From Alistipes sp. UBA940 (lineage in GTDB: Bacteria; Bacteroidota; Bacteroidia; Bacteroidales; Rikenellaceae), in contig DBDE01000037.1 of the NCBI GenBank assembly GCA_002293425.1, positions 20,141 through 80,262 of the forward strand: a stretch of DNA of 60,122 bases, given 5' to 3'. Shown piece by piece: positions 15,869-24,778 of this stretch; the first letter of the stretch is position 1; each line of letters opens with the position of its first letter. The position numbers and the translations under genes are program-made. The notes beneath the pieces were generated by a model. That model saw only the letters and a list, made by a program, of their open reading frames with translations, had not been told where the DNA came from and did not search any database.

Positions 15869-17060
15869 TTCTCACCTTGATTTTGTCGATGCGGCGACCG
15901 ATAAGCGACAACACGGTAAAGGTCAAACCCCCATATTCCACACTCTCGCCCCGCTTCAGAAATCCACGCTTCATTTCCAACATCAATCCCGCCAGCGTCT
16001 CCGCCTCGCCCCTCACCTCGTCGAAAAAGCCCTCTTCCAACCCCAGCACCCTCGCCACATCGCCCAGGTGGCTCCGGCCGTCGAACTCCCAGACTCCCTC
16101 GTCCACCCGCACAAAAAATTCACCCTCGGCGTCGCTCTCGTCCGAAATTTCACCCACTATCTCCTCCAAAATATCTTCCAACGTAACCAGTCCGCGCGTC
16201 GACCCATACTCGTCCACCACGATGGCTAAATGCCGTCGACCCGCCTGAAACTCCTCCAACAGGTCGTCGATCTTCTTGTGCTCCGGAATGAAGTGGGCGC
16301 GCCGAACCAGCTTCAGCCAATCGAAATCGGCTCCCTGACCGATGTGCGGCACCACGTCTTTAATGAAAAGCACCCCCGAGATGTGGTCGATATTCTCCTG
16401 GTAAACCGGAATGCGCGAAAATCCGCTGCCGATGATCACCCGCTTGACCTCGTCGAAATCGGCCTCGACATCGAGCGCGGTCATATCGAGCCGCGGACGC
16501 ATAATCTGCCCCACTTCGCGCCCCGCAAAGCTCACTATGCCCTCCAATATCTGCTTCTCCTCCTCGCTCTGCGCCTGGGTAACATCCAACGCATCCGACA
16601 ATTGGTCGAGCGACAGGTTCTCCCGTCCTTTGCCCTTGATCCTGCTGCCTGTCACCACCAGCAGCCACGACAGGGGCCGCAAAATTCGCTTCAACATCCC
16701 GATGACCGGAGCGCAAAAAATGGCAAACCGCCGATTGTTGTAGGTGGCAAAAACCTTCGGCAGAATCTCCCCGAACAGCAACAACACGAAAGTGACGATG
16801 ACCGAGGTGAACACAAACTCCCACACCGGACTCGAAAAGGTCATAGTCCGCCCGATGACCATCGCCGACAAAATGACGATTGATATATTGACCAGATTGT
16901 TGAATATCAGGATCGCCGCCAGCGTATACTCCCTGTCTTCCAGCAACTCGGCCACCCGACCTTCGCCCTCGCCCAACGAGAACAACGCCGTCTCGCTGGC
17001 CGACGCAAAAGCCGAACAGAGCAACAAAACAACGATTATGATGAAAAGCAGGACTGTCAA
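15858..17060 (-). CDS. GldE-like CNNM/CBS transporter-associated protein
   Basis: A 400-residue membrane protein. The N-terminal DUF21/CNNM domain has four membrane segments (about 1-20, 50-75, 80-105, 115-140) and carries ASASETALFSL; two CBS domains (about 190-310, MRPRLDMTALD and VVDEYGSTRGLVTLEDILEE) and a C-terminal CorC/HlyC domain follow. The same architecture is called GldE in Bacteroidetes, where it stabilises GldD; magnesium/cobalt efflux is the other family role. No gldD is beside it. The start is TTG at 17060; no ATG is near. Confidence 0.85.
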   Translation of the reverse strand: MTVLLFIIIVVLLLCSAFASASETALFSLGEGEGRVAELLEDREYTLAAILIFNNLVNISIVILSAMVIGRTMTFSSPVWEFVFTSVIVTFVLLLFGEILPKVFATYNNRRFAIFCAPVIGMLKRILRPLSWLLVVTGSRIKGKGRENLSLDQLSDALDVTQAQSEEEKQILEGIVSFAGREVGQIMRPRLDMTALDVEADFDEVKRVIIGSGFSRIPVYQENIDHISGVLFIKDVVPHIGQGADFDWLKLVRRAHFIPEHKKIDDLLEEFQAGRRHLAIVVDEYGSTRGLVTLEDILEEIVGEISDESDAEGEFFVRVDEGVWEFDGRSHLGDVARVLGLEEGFFDEVRGEAETLAGLMLEMKRGFLKRGESVEYGGLTFTVLSLIGRRIDKIKVRIEG

Positions 17061-17076
17061 AAGAAAACGAAATTAA

Positions 17077-18441
17077 TCATTCGAACAGAGAGTTGGGTTT
17101 GGGTGCATCCTCGGTCTCCGACGACTTCAGCGACGCTTTGCCTTTCACTCCGTCCTTGCTCAGCGACACCCCCGCCCGAACCCACGCCGGAGTGGAGATC
17201 AACTCATCTATGTCGTCATACTTGTCCCCGCCCTTGGCCTCTACCGTTCCGGCCGACAACCTGGGCTCGCTCTTTGCCGCCGCCACCGGCTGTGCCGCAA
17301 CCGTAACCGGCTCGGACGAAGCATCGGTCTGGGGCATATATCTCCGCCCGCCGATATAGTCCGAAGCGGGCACATCCACCAGCCCGTCGTTCGCCGTGGC
17401 AGGTTCGGCCACCTCCGCCACCTCCGCCACCGGCGCAGAAACCACCGGCTTGGGAACCGACAGTACCTCCTCGCCCGTCTCGCCATCGAAGCCCGTCGCC
17501 ACAATTGTCAGCTCCAGACTGTCGCCCAACCCCGCCTTATACGCCGTCCCCCAGATCAGATTGGCTGTCCAGCCCGTCCGCTCCTGCAAATAGTTGCGAA
17601 TGGTGCTCGCCTCACGCTGGGTCACCGGCTTGTCGCCATAGGAGATGTTCAGAAGAATGTTCTTCGCCCCCGTTATGTCGCGATGGTTCAACAACAGCGA
17701 ATTGACCGAGCTCTCGACGGCATTCAACGCCCTGTCGCCCCCTTCGGCCCGCGCCGAGCCCATAAACGCCCGGCCGCTCCCCCGCATCACCGTGTTGACA
17801 TCGGCAAAGTCGACATTCACCGTTCCGTGACCCGTGATTATCTCCGCTATGCCTTTCACCGCCGTCGCCAGCACATCGTCCGCCTTCCAAAAGCCCTCGA
17901 ACACGGTCAAATCGCCATACAGCTCCGAGATGCTGTCGTTGCTCAGCACCAGCAGGCTGTCGGTGTACTGCCGCAGCTCCTCGATGCCTTCCGCCGCCTG
18001 AGCCGTCCTGAGCGGCCCCTCGTCGGTATAAGGTGTCGTGACGATGCCCACGGTGAGAATATCCAGCTCCTGCGCCGCCCTGGCAATCACCGGACTTGCT
18101 CCCGTGCCGGTTCCCCCGCCCATTCCGGCGGTGATGAACAGCATCTTGGTGCCCTCCGTGCGGAAGACGTTGATGATGTCGTCCAGACTCTCCTTGGCGG
18201 CCTGCGAACCCATTTCGGGCATATTGCCTGCGCCGAGGCCACTGCCGAGCTGGACTTTGATGGACGCTTTCGACATCTCCAACGCCTGCGCATCGGTGTT
18301 GCACGCCATAAAAGTCACGTCGTTGATGCCCAGATCGACCATGTGGTTCAACGCATTTCCCCCTGCGCCTCCGACCCCTGCCACCATAATGATGGAGCGG
18401 GTAACATCCTCTAAGGCTAAACTATTTATGATATTGCTCAT
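17077..18441 (-). CDS. ftsZ: Cell division protein FtsZ
   Basis: A 454-residue tubulin homologue that polymerises into the Z-ring. GVGGAGGNALNHM, the GTP tubulin signature GMGGGTGTGASPV and NVDFADVNTVM are present. After the core (about 320 residues) comes an Ala/Pro/Val-rich linker and a C-terminal end with LISTPAWVRAGVSLS and PNSLFE, longer than usual but common in this phylum. It is the last dcw gene here and follows a 99-base repeat after ftsA. Confidence 0.98.
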   Translation of the reverse strand: MSNIINSLALEDVTRSIIMVAGVGGAGGNALNHMVDLGINDVTFMACNTDAQALEMSKASIKVQLGSGLGAGNMPEMGSQAAKESLDDIINVFRTEGTKMLFITAGMGGGTGTGASPVIARAAQELDILTVGIVTTPYTDEGPLRTAQAAEGIEELRQYTDSLLVLSNDSISELYGDLTVFEGFWKADDVLATAVKGIAEIITGHGTVNVDFADVNTVMRGSGRAFMGSARAEGGDRALNAVESSVNSLLLNHRDITGAKNILLNISYGDKPVTQREASTIRNYLQERTGWTANLIWGTAYKAGLGDSLELTIVATGFDGETGEEVLSVPKPVVSAPVAEVAEVAEPATANDGLVDVPASDYIGGRRYMPQTDASSEPVTVAAQPVAAAKSEPRLSAGTVEAKGGDKYDDIDELISTPAWVRAGVSLSKDGVKGKASLKSSETEDAPKPNSLFE

Positions 18442-18448
18442 AATTCAA

Positions 18449-18540
18449 TGAATTGAAAATGAAAATATGAAAGGATGAAAAGATGAGCTGCGCGCAAGAA
18501 AAACATTTTTCCATTTTTTCATCTTATCATCTTTTCATTA
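18449..18540. repeat. GAAAA/TTTTCAT palindromic simple repeat between ftsA and ftsZ
   Basis: GAAAATGAAAATATGAAAGG-type sequence faces TTTTTTCATCTTATCATC-type sequence around GAGCTGCGCGCAAG. It mirrors the tract at 12577-12670. In the ftsA-ftsZ transcript it would form a long weak hairpin. Confidence 0.65.
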
Positions 18541-19905
18541 TTATAGGTCTTCGTCGCCGTCCAGTGTTTCCGAGAAGAATCCGTCGAACCAGTTCTTAAG
18601 CGGATTGCGTTTCGGTTTCTTCTCGCGCCTCCTCTCGACCACCTCATCGTCGTCGTCCACCTCCCGTTCATCGTCGGGCTCCGACACCGCACGTTTCGGC
18701 TCGCCAAGCGCACCGATTCCCGATCCCGCCGAAGAACGCACCACGCCTCCACCGTTCCCTTCCGAACCATCCTCCAATCCCATCAACAACAGCCCGATAA
18801 CGGTCGCCCTGGCAGGATTCTGCGCCACCTCCAAACTGTCTTCCGTCACCCGTGCATCGGGAAAAGCCAACCTCACCTCCATCCCCAGCATCTCGCGGAA
18901 CAGCTCGTCCACGCCTGCCAACTGCGACCCCCCACCCGTCAGCACCACTCCCCCGCGCAACCTGTCGGCGTAACCGCTCTCGCGCAGCTCCTGTCCGACA
19001 AACCCCACTATCTCCCGCAGTCTCTGCTCGATGATGGTCGCCAGATTACGTTGTGAGATCTCCTGATTCTCACGCGGCGAACGGCCCGGTATTTTGATCA
19101 GCTTGTCGCTTTTCACCTGATCGACCATTGCAAGGCCATAGGTGGTCTTCAGATCCTCCACGTGCTTCTCCAAAATCCCCTGCAACTTAATATCGTTGTC
19201 GATGTCGCCGCTTCCGAACGGGACGCTGGCCACATACCTCACCGCATTGTCGCAAACGACGCAAACATCGGTCGCTCCGGCTCCCAGATCGACCACCACG
19301 ACCCCCAACTCCCTCTCTTCGGGCAGCAAAACACTGCGCGCACTGGCCACGGCACCTGCCAGAATACGCTTCGAACGAACCCCCAGGGCGAGCAAAGTCT
19401 TCTCCAACCGATCCAACAACGTCCCCGAACCGAGCACAAACCCATACTTCGCCCCCAGCGTCTTGCCGAAAGAGCCGACCGGCTCGTCCACATCCTTCCC
19501 GTCGACCATAAACCGCAGCGGCACCCGCTCCAGAATCCGGCTCCCCTCCTCGGCCCCGGCACCCTCCATCGCCTGTCGCAATATCTTCACATCTTCGGCC
19601 GTGACCTCGCCGTCGCTCTTTCGGGTCGCCACCTCATAATCCAACTCGCCCCATCTCACGGCGCGCCCCGCGGTGCCGGTATAAAGCTCCGAAACCCGCA
19701 TCCCCAACTTGCCCTCGACACGCGAAATAGCCTCGCGAACCGCGTCCGACACCTTCTGGCGGTTGGTAATCTCGCCCCGCGTGACCCCCTCCATCGGCAG
19801 CCACGAAATATCCTTGATGGACAACCTGTCGCCCTCCAAACATCCCACAGCCACGCTCACGCCGCCCGAGCCCAGGTCCAACGCCGCAATCAATTCACCC
19901 TGCAT
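18541..19905 (-). CDS. ftsA: Cell division protein FtsA
   Basis: A 454-residue actin-fold ATPase tethering FtsZ to the membrane. ALDLGSGGVSVAVG (phosphate 1), VVVDLGAGATDV (phosphate 2) and GGVVLTGGGSQLAGV (adenosine) are clear, and the 1C subdomain lies at about 85-165. An acidic linker (REVDDDDEVVERRRE) leads to a C-terminal amphipathic helix, NPLKNWFDGFFS, the expected membrane anchor. It overlaps ftsQ by 16 bases. Confidence 0.97.
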   Translation of the reverse strand: MQGELIAALDLGSGGVSVAVGCLEGDRLSIKDISWLPMEGVTRGEITNRQKVSDAVREAISRVEGKLGMRVSELYTGTAGRAVRWGELDYEVATRKSDGEVTAEDVKILRQAMEGAGAEEGSRILERVPLRFMVDGKDVDEPVGSFGKTLGAKYGFVLGSGTLLDRLEKTLLALGVRSKRILAGAVASARSVLLPEERELGVVVVDLGAGATDVCVVCDNAVRYVASVPFGSGDIDNDIKLQGILEKHVEDLKTTYGLAMVDQVKSDKLIKIPGRSPRENQEISQRNLATIIEQRLREIVGFVGQELRESGYADRLRGGVVLTGGGSQLAGVDELFREMLGMEVRLAFPDARVTEDSLEVAQNPARATVIGLLLMGLEDGSEGNGGGVVRSSAGSGIGALGEPKRAVSEPDDEREVDDDDEVVERRREKKPKRNPLKNWFDGFFSETLDGDEDL

Positions 19906-20948
19906 ACTATCTGATCTTTATACTTTACGTCTATCGTCCGATATTTCTCCATCTCTCCGCTCCGCCAAAAAGCCTCTAACTTGTGCATCTTATCATACTC
20001 CGTGCCATCCAGCTCACCGAAAACGATGGTGCGACCGCCCGTTCGGGGCACCAGATACAGCTCGCCGGCGACAACACCGACAGCCGTCACCCGCGAAGCC
20101 CAAAACTCGCTATCCACCACAAACTCCACAAAGTTAGCGAGTTTAGGGATAAAATCTAACGTTTGTTGCGAAAAAATTTCGTTTTCGAGCGTCGAAGTCC
20201 ATTTCGACGCATTATTTTCGATCCCGACATCGGCATTCCGAAGCTCCGAGCGGAGCGCGTCTATCCGTTCGGCCTTTCGACGCTCGAACCCCTCACGCTT
20301 CAGCCGGCCCCAAAAACGCTTGGGTCCCGAACGCTCCGCAGCACGCAACTCATCCCGCAAAGCACTTCGCTCGGCCGTCAATTGCTTCCGCTCGCCGTCC
20401 AATGCCGTAAACTCCTGCAAGAAATAGTCGAAATTTTGCCTCAGAAGCGACGCATAATCGACACTCACCGCCGGATCGAACCCCACCGGAACCTCGCCCC
20501 GAACCACCATCGTGTCGCCATGCGGAAAGCCCCTCCCGTCGGGCAGTATCCACCGTTCGCGCGTAACCCAAAAACGCTGTCCCGCAGCCGTCTCGACCCG
20601 AAAAAGCGGCCGTCGCTGCTCCACCTTGATCGTCAGATTGCCCGACAGATCGGTCCTCACCCTGACATCTCTTATCCCGTCGTAAGATTCCAGAAAACGC
20701 TCGATTGCGCGCGTGTCGACATTATCTATCGGGCTGCCCAGCACCGCAAATCCGCCCTCGGCCAGCCACCGACGCACCGAGTCGGGCGTGGCGATGGTCA
20801 TAGCGCGATTTTGTGCCACCTCGATGTCGACCCTTTCGACCGCAATTTCGGCCCTCCGCTCGCGGGCATACAGCGTCGCAAAAACCGCATAAGCGGCGAT
20901 CGCAAGCCACATAAAAATGGATATAGCTATGGTCAGGACTCGGTTCAA
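19890..20948 (-). CDS. ftsQ: Cell division protein FtsQ with a coiled-coil insertion
   Basis: A 352-residue protein with a short cytoplasmic start, a membrane segment (about 4-25), a POTRA domain (SPIDNVDTRAIERFLES onward) and a beta domain ending near residue 335. Bacteroidetes FtsQ is usually about 240-290 residues. The excess is a highly charged helix, about residues 181-260 (ERKQLTAERSALRDELRAAE and on), inside the beta domain. FtsQ links FtsA/FtsZ to FtsB/L/W/I. The start is TTG at 20948, overlapping the murC TGA (TTGA); no ATG fits. Confidence 0.88.
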   Translation of the reverse strand: MNRVLTIAISIFMWLAIAAYAVFATLYARERRAEIAVERVDIEVAQNRAMTIATPDSVRRWLAEGGFAVLGSPIDNVDTRAIERFLESYDGIRDVRVRTDLSGNLTIKVEQRRPLFRVETAAGQRFWVTRERWILPDGRGFPHGDTMVVRGEVPVGFDPAVSVDYASLLRQNFDYFLQEFTALDGERKQLTAERSALRDELRAAERSGPKRFWGRLKREGFERRKAERIDALRSELRNADVGIENNASKWTSTLENEIFSQQTLDFIPKLANFVEFVVDSEFWASRVTAVGVVAGELYLVPRTGGRTIVFGELDGTEYDKMHKLEAFWRSGEMEKYRTIDVKYKDQIVCRVN

Positions 20949-22330
20949 ATCTTGCGTTTTATGGTTTCGGCAATTTCCTGACAGTGGTTTTCGATGTTGC
21001 CCGCGCCGAAGGTCGCAACGACGTCGGTCGGGGTGTTTTTCAGCCATTCGGCAAGCTTCTCCTTGGCCACAACGCACCACGGAACGGTAATAAACCGCCC
21101 TATCAGTTCCGCATCGACACCCTCTATCGGCTCCTCGCGTGCGGGATAGATGGGGGTGAGAACAACCTCGTCCGCCCCGCTCAACGCCTCACCGAACTCG
21201 GCGGCAAAATCCCTCGTCCGAGAGTAGAGATGGGGTTGAAAAATGGCCGTAAGTCGCCGCCCTGGAAACATCTCTTTAAGCGAACCTATCGCCGCCCGAA
21301 GCTCCTCGGGGTGATGGGCATAGTCGTCGACATAAACCGCCCTCGGAGTATTGACGTAGAGATCGAAACGCCTTTTCACCCCACGGAAATTTTTGAGTGC
21401 CTGGCGAAGTTTCTGTTCGTCAACCCTCTCGCCCCGAATCTCGGCCGCAATCCTTATCATCATCACCGCACCCGCCGCATTCTCTCTATTGATCCGGCCC
21501 GGGATGCCCAGCTCGATGTCGTCCGGCAAGTCGGAGGCCGAATATCTGTACACCGCGATGCCCGCCGGAACCTCGATCTCGACCTTTCGATGGAGTATCA
21601 CCGCCCGCTTCACCCGACCGACAAACTGCTCGAACGCCCTGCGCACCTCGGCGTGGCTGCCGTAGATGTCGAGGTGGTCGGCATCGACGCTCGTTATGAG
21701 CGCAACGTCGGGGTTCAACCGCAGGAACGACCTGTCGAACTCGTCCGCCTCGACCGATATAATTGAGAGTTGAGAATTGAGAGTTGAGAGTTGTTTTTCG
21801 CCGCCGTCATTGCGAGGAGAACGAAGTTCGACGCGGCAATCTTCGCGCGCGTAGCCCGCCTGATGACTCTCCAACACCAGATTGCTGTCGAAATTCTTCG
21901 ATATGCCGCCCAGAAACGCACTGCCGCCGCCCGTCAAACACCTCACCAACCACGCCACAAGCGTCGTCGTGGTGGTCTTGCCGTGGGTGCCCGCAATCGC
22001 CATAGTAAATTTGCCTTCCGTCACGTGACCCAGCATCTCCGAGCGTTTCTCGACCACGAAACCGCGCTCCAAAAACCATCTCAGCTCGCTGTGATCGGCC
22101 GGAACAGCGGGCGTATAAACCACCAGCGTATGCTCCGGATCGCGAAACCACGGCGGGATCTCCCCTACATCGTCGACATAATGGATCGCCGCACCCTCCT
22201 GCTCCAACGCCCGCGTCAACGACGTCCGCGTCAGATCGTATCCCGCAACACGCCAGCCCTCGTGCAAAAAATACCTTGCCAGAGCCGACATCCCGATGCC
22301 CCCTATGCCTATGAAATAGATGTTTTTCAA
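20945..22330 (-). CDS. murC: UDP-N-acetylmuramate-L-alanine ligase with a repeat-derived insertion
   Basis: A 461-residue Mur ligase that adds L-Ala to UDP-MurNAc. GIGGIGMSALAR is the N-terminal UDP site, AGTHGKTTTTT the ATP loop, VEADEFDRSF and DYAHHPEE the metal/substrate motifs. Residues about 165-190 are extra: relatives go from the SNLVLES strand straight into SVEADEFD. That stretch is encoded by a palindrome (ATTGC...GCAAT with GAAC-gaa-GTTC inside) followed by a CTCAACT/CTCAATT simple repeat. The frame is kept, so the enzyme is probably active with a surface loop. Confidence 0.95.
   Translation of the reverse strand: MKNIYFIGIGGIGMSALARYFLHEGWRVAGYDLTRTSLTRALEQEGAAIHYVDDVGEIPPWFRDPEHTLVVYTPAVPADHSELRWFLERGFVVEKRSEMLGHVTEGKFTMAIAGTHGKTTTTTLVAWLVRCLTGGGSAFLGGISKNFDSNLVLESHQAGYAREDCRVELRSPRNDGGEKQLSTLNSQLSIISVEADEFDRSFLRLNPDVALITSVDADHLDIYGSHAEVRRAFEQFVGRVKRAVILHRKVEIEVPAGIAVYRYSASDLPDDIELGIPGRINRENAAGAVMMIRIAAEIRGERVDEQKLRQALKNFRGVKRRFDLYVNTPRAVYVDDYAHHPEELRAAIGSLKEMFPGRRLTAIFQPHLYSRTRDFAAEFGEALSGADEVVLTPIYPAREEPIEGVDAELIGRFITVPWCVVAKEKLAEWLKNTPTDVVATFGAGNIENHCQEIAETIKRKI
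21755..21840 (-). repeat. Palindrome plus CTCAACT repeat inside murC
   Basis: On the coding strand, GATTGCCGCGTCGAAC then GTTCTCCTCGCAATG forms an ATTGC/GCAAT-bounded palindrome, followed by AACTCTCAACTCTCAATT-type tandem units. Both have the look of intergenic repeats, yet lie in an essential gene in frame. Confidence 0.75.
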
Positions 22331-23532
22331 GCCTGTAATCTCACAATCATATCCACAATCCTTTCGGCCGAGTCGTGGATGCCGAATTTCGAAATATTTT
22401 GGCGCAACGCCGCCAGCCGTTCCCCGTCACCCAGCAGCTCCAACGCCATCGGAATAGCGCGTTCCACAGCTTCGGCGTCCGAACAAACCACCGCCGCTCC
22501 CCGCTCCACCAACGCCATAGCATTGCGCGTCTGGTGATCCTCGGCCACATTGGGCGAAGGAACAAACAGCGTCGCCTTGCCCAGCAACCCCAGCTCCGAT
22601 ACCGTATTCGCCCCACTGCGCGAAATCACCAGATCGGCCGCCGCATAGGCCAGATCCATTCGCTCGATAAATGTTTGTCGTGATAGTAGTGCATCTTTCG
22701 CACCTCCTCGGTTCTCATTCGAGGCCGTACCGGTATGTACTGTCCTCTCACTCGCCCCTTCGGTCGGCGCAAAATCTGCACCACTCTGACGACAAACAGG
22801 TTGGAGGGGAATTGTTTGCATAAACGCTTCAACCTCCGCCTCATATATCTTGCCCGTCTGCCAAATTACCTGCACCTCGCCTTTTTGGAGCAACTCACCG
22901 ATGTGCCGCTTCATCATATCGTTGAACGTCCGACTGCCCAGGCTTCCGCCCACAACCAACAGTACCGGCCGATCTGACGTAAATCCAAAATAGGCCAACG
23001 CCTCATCCGACTTGCCCTGAACGCTAAAACTCCCCCTCATCGGATTCCCCGTCAGCACAATTTTTTCCGCCGGAAAAAACCGCTCCATACCCTCATACGC
23101 CACACAAATCGCACCCGCTCGCCGAGCCAACAACCGATTAGCCAACCCCGCAATCGAGTTCTGCTCCTGAATAACCGTGGGCACGCCCAGTCCCTGCGCC
23201 GCCCGCAAAATCGGCGCCGAAGCATAGCCTCCGAAACCCACCACCACATCCGCCCCGAACTCCCGCACAACCCGCCGCGCCATTCGCAAACTGCGCGCGA
23301 TCCTGAAAGGCAACGACAAATTGCGCCAATCCAGCCGCCGTTGCAGTCCCGCCATAGGCAACCCCACGATGCGATACCCCAGCGCGGGCACCTTCTCCAT
23401 CTCCATTCGCCCGTTCGCCCCGACAAAAAGTACCTCCACATCCTCGCCCAGCCGACGCCGCAACGCCTCAGCCACCGCAACCGCCGGATAAATGTGGCCG
23501 CCCGTACCTCCTCCGGATAAAATTATTTTCAT
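22327..23532 (-). CDS. murG: MurG glycosyltransferase interrupted in frame by a repeat element
   Basis: A 401-residue enzyme adding GlcNAc to lipid I. LSGGGTGGHIYPAVAVA, GFGGYASAPIL, QEQNSIAGLANR, VVGGSLGSRTFND, QTGK and SRSGANTVSE are the GT28 motifs. Relatives are about 355-370 residues. The excess (about residues 246-286) coincides with a copy of the ~120-bp element found at 35735 and 54594. It sits between EAEVEAFMQ and FIERMDLAYAAADLV, a loop near the acceptor/donor cleft. The reading frame stays open through the element. Confidence 0.95.
   Translation of the reverse strand: MKIILSGGGTGGHIYPAVAVAEALRRRLGEDVEVLFVGANGRMEMEKVPALGYRIVGLPMAGLQRRLDWRNLSLPFRIARSLRMARRVVREFGADVVVGFGGYASAPILRAAQGLGVPTVIQEQNSIAGLANRLLARRAGAICVAYEGMERFFPAEKIVLTGNPMRGSFSVQGKSDEALAYFGFTSDRPVLLVVGGSLGSRTFNDMMKRHIGELLQKGEVQVIWQTGKIYEAEVEAFMQTIPLQPVCRQSGADFAPTEGASERTVHTGTASNENRGGAKDALLSRQTFIERMDLAYAAADLVISRSGANTVSELGLLGKATLFVPSPNVAEDHQTRNAMALVERGAAVVCSDAEAVERAIPMALELLGDGERLAALRQNISKFGIHDSAERIVDMIVRLQA
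22674..22796 (-). repeat. Dispersed ~120-bp element, copy 1 (inside murG)
   Basis: On the minus strand it runs from TTTGTCGTCAGAGTGGTGCA to TGCACTACTATCACGACAAA, giving imperfect terminal inverted repeats. Inside are GACAGTACATACCGGTACGG and GAGGAGGTGCGAAAGATGCA, both conserved in copies 2 and 3. The orientation is the same as murG, but the element's ATG is out of the murG frame. Confidence 0.85.
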
Positions 23533-23533
23533 C

Positions 23534-24778
23534 TTAATTCCTATAAATCTCCAGCAGGCTCTCGTCGCGCGGCCTGTCCAGCGTCTGCTCCTGGGTCTGG
23601 CGGCTAACTCCCAGCATCATCCCGAGTGCCAGCGACAGGAAAAGTTCCGAAGAGCCTCCCTTGCTGATAAGCGGCAGTGTCAACCCCGTCGAAGGCAGCA
23701 GATTGGTCGACACCATCATATTGGCCATCGCCTGCAAAGTTATAAGCAGCCCCAACCCCAAAACCAGTAAACTCGGAAAAGCGGTCCCGCACCTCTTAAA
23801 TATCAATATCGCCCGAAAAAATATCCACAAATAGAGCAACAGCACCCCTAAACCCCCAATAATCGCCCCATACTCCTCGATGATAAAAGCATAAGCATAA
23901 TCGCTCTCGGCCAAGGGCAAGTTCTCCCGCTGGATGCTCTCGCCCACCCCGCGCCCCATCAAGCCCCCCGCCGCAATAGCGATCTTGGCCTGCTCGACCT
24001 GATAATTGTCGCTCCCGCTCTCGCCGTCCATCACGAAACTCTCGAACCGACTCACCCACGTCTCCATCCGCTCCGGCGGCCGCCCGATAAGGTACAACAG
24101 CCCGATCCCCACCGAAGCGATCAGCACCAACCACCCCACGACCTTAACCAGCTCCGCCATCCGTACCCGTCCGATGAAGAGCATCACAAAGCAGGTGCCG
24201 AAAAGTATCAATGCGGTCGACAAATTGGTCGGAAAAATCACCATACACGACGCCACGACGGGTGCCAAAAGCGGCAAAGTTGTCGTTCGCAAAATGTCCA
24301 TATTCCGCCGTCCATTCATCCCCAAAGCGGGCAGCACCCGAGCCGTGGCTATGGTTTTCTGCCTTCTGGCCAGTTCCCTTGCGACGACCATCACCGTGGC
24401 AACCTTCAAAAAGTCACTCGGCTGAAAAGTGAAGTTGGCTATCGGAATGCGTATCCACCGCGGTGCATCGGGCGCATCGGGATTGACCTCGCCGACGAAA
24501 TAGACCAGCAGCGTAAACGCCAACGCCAGCCCGTAAGCACCCCAAACCACTCGCCCATAGAACTGATAATTGATCTTATGGACCGCAAAAATGACAACCA
24601 ACCCCATCACCACAATAACCAGCTGCCGCACCAGGATCCGAATGTGGTTGCCGCCCACCCACGCCGCAGCCGCGCCCGTCGACGAATAGACCACCAACAG
24701 CGACATCACGCCCAAAATGAGCGCAATGACCCACAGTGTCACATCGCCGCCGGGCTTCAACAATTTTGCTCTATCCAT
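23534..24778 (-). CDS. ftsW: SEDS-family FtsW
   Basis: A 414-residue polytopic SEDS glycosyltransferase that polymerises septal glycan from lipid II. About ten membrane segments are visible, with PSDFLKVATVMVVARELA, the QVEQAKIAIAAGGLMGRG loop, DYAYAFIIEEYG and LTLPLISKGGSSEL as the conserved motifs. Position between murD and murG supports FtsW over RodA. It overlaps murD by 22 bases and ends 1 base before murG. Confidence 0.95.
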   Translation of the reverse strand: MDRAKLLKPGGDVTLWVIALILGVMSLLVVYSSTGAAAAWVGGNHIRILVRQLVIVVMGLVVIFAVHKINYQFYGRVVWGAYGLALAFTLLVYFVGEVNPDAPDAPRWIRIPIANFTFQPSDFLKVATVMVVARELARRQKTIATARVLPALGMNGRRNMDILRTTTLPLLAPVVASCMVIFPTNLSTALILFGTCFVMLFIGRVRMAELVKVVGWLVLIASVGIGLLYLIGRPPERMETWVSRFESFVMDGESGSDNYQVEQAKIAIAAGGLMGRGVGESIQRENLPLAESDYAYAFIIEEYGAIIGGLGVLLLYLWIFFRAILIFKRCGTAFPSLLVLGLGLLITLQAMANMMVSTNLLPSTGLTLPLISKGGSSELFLSLALGMMLGVSRQTQEQTLDRPRDESLLEIYRN

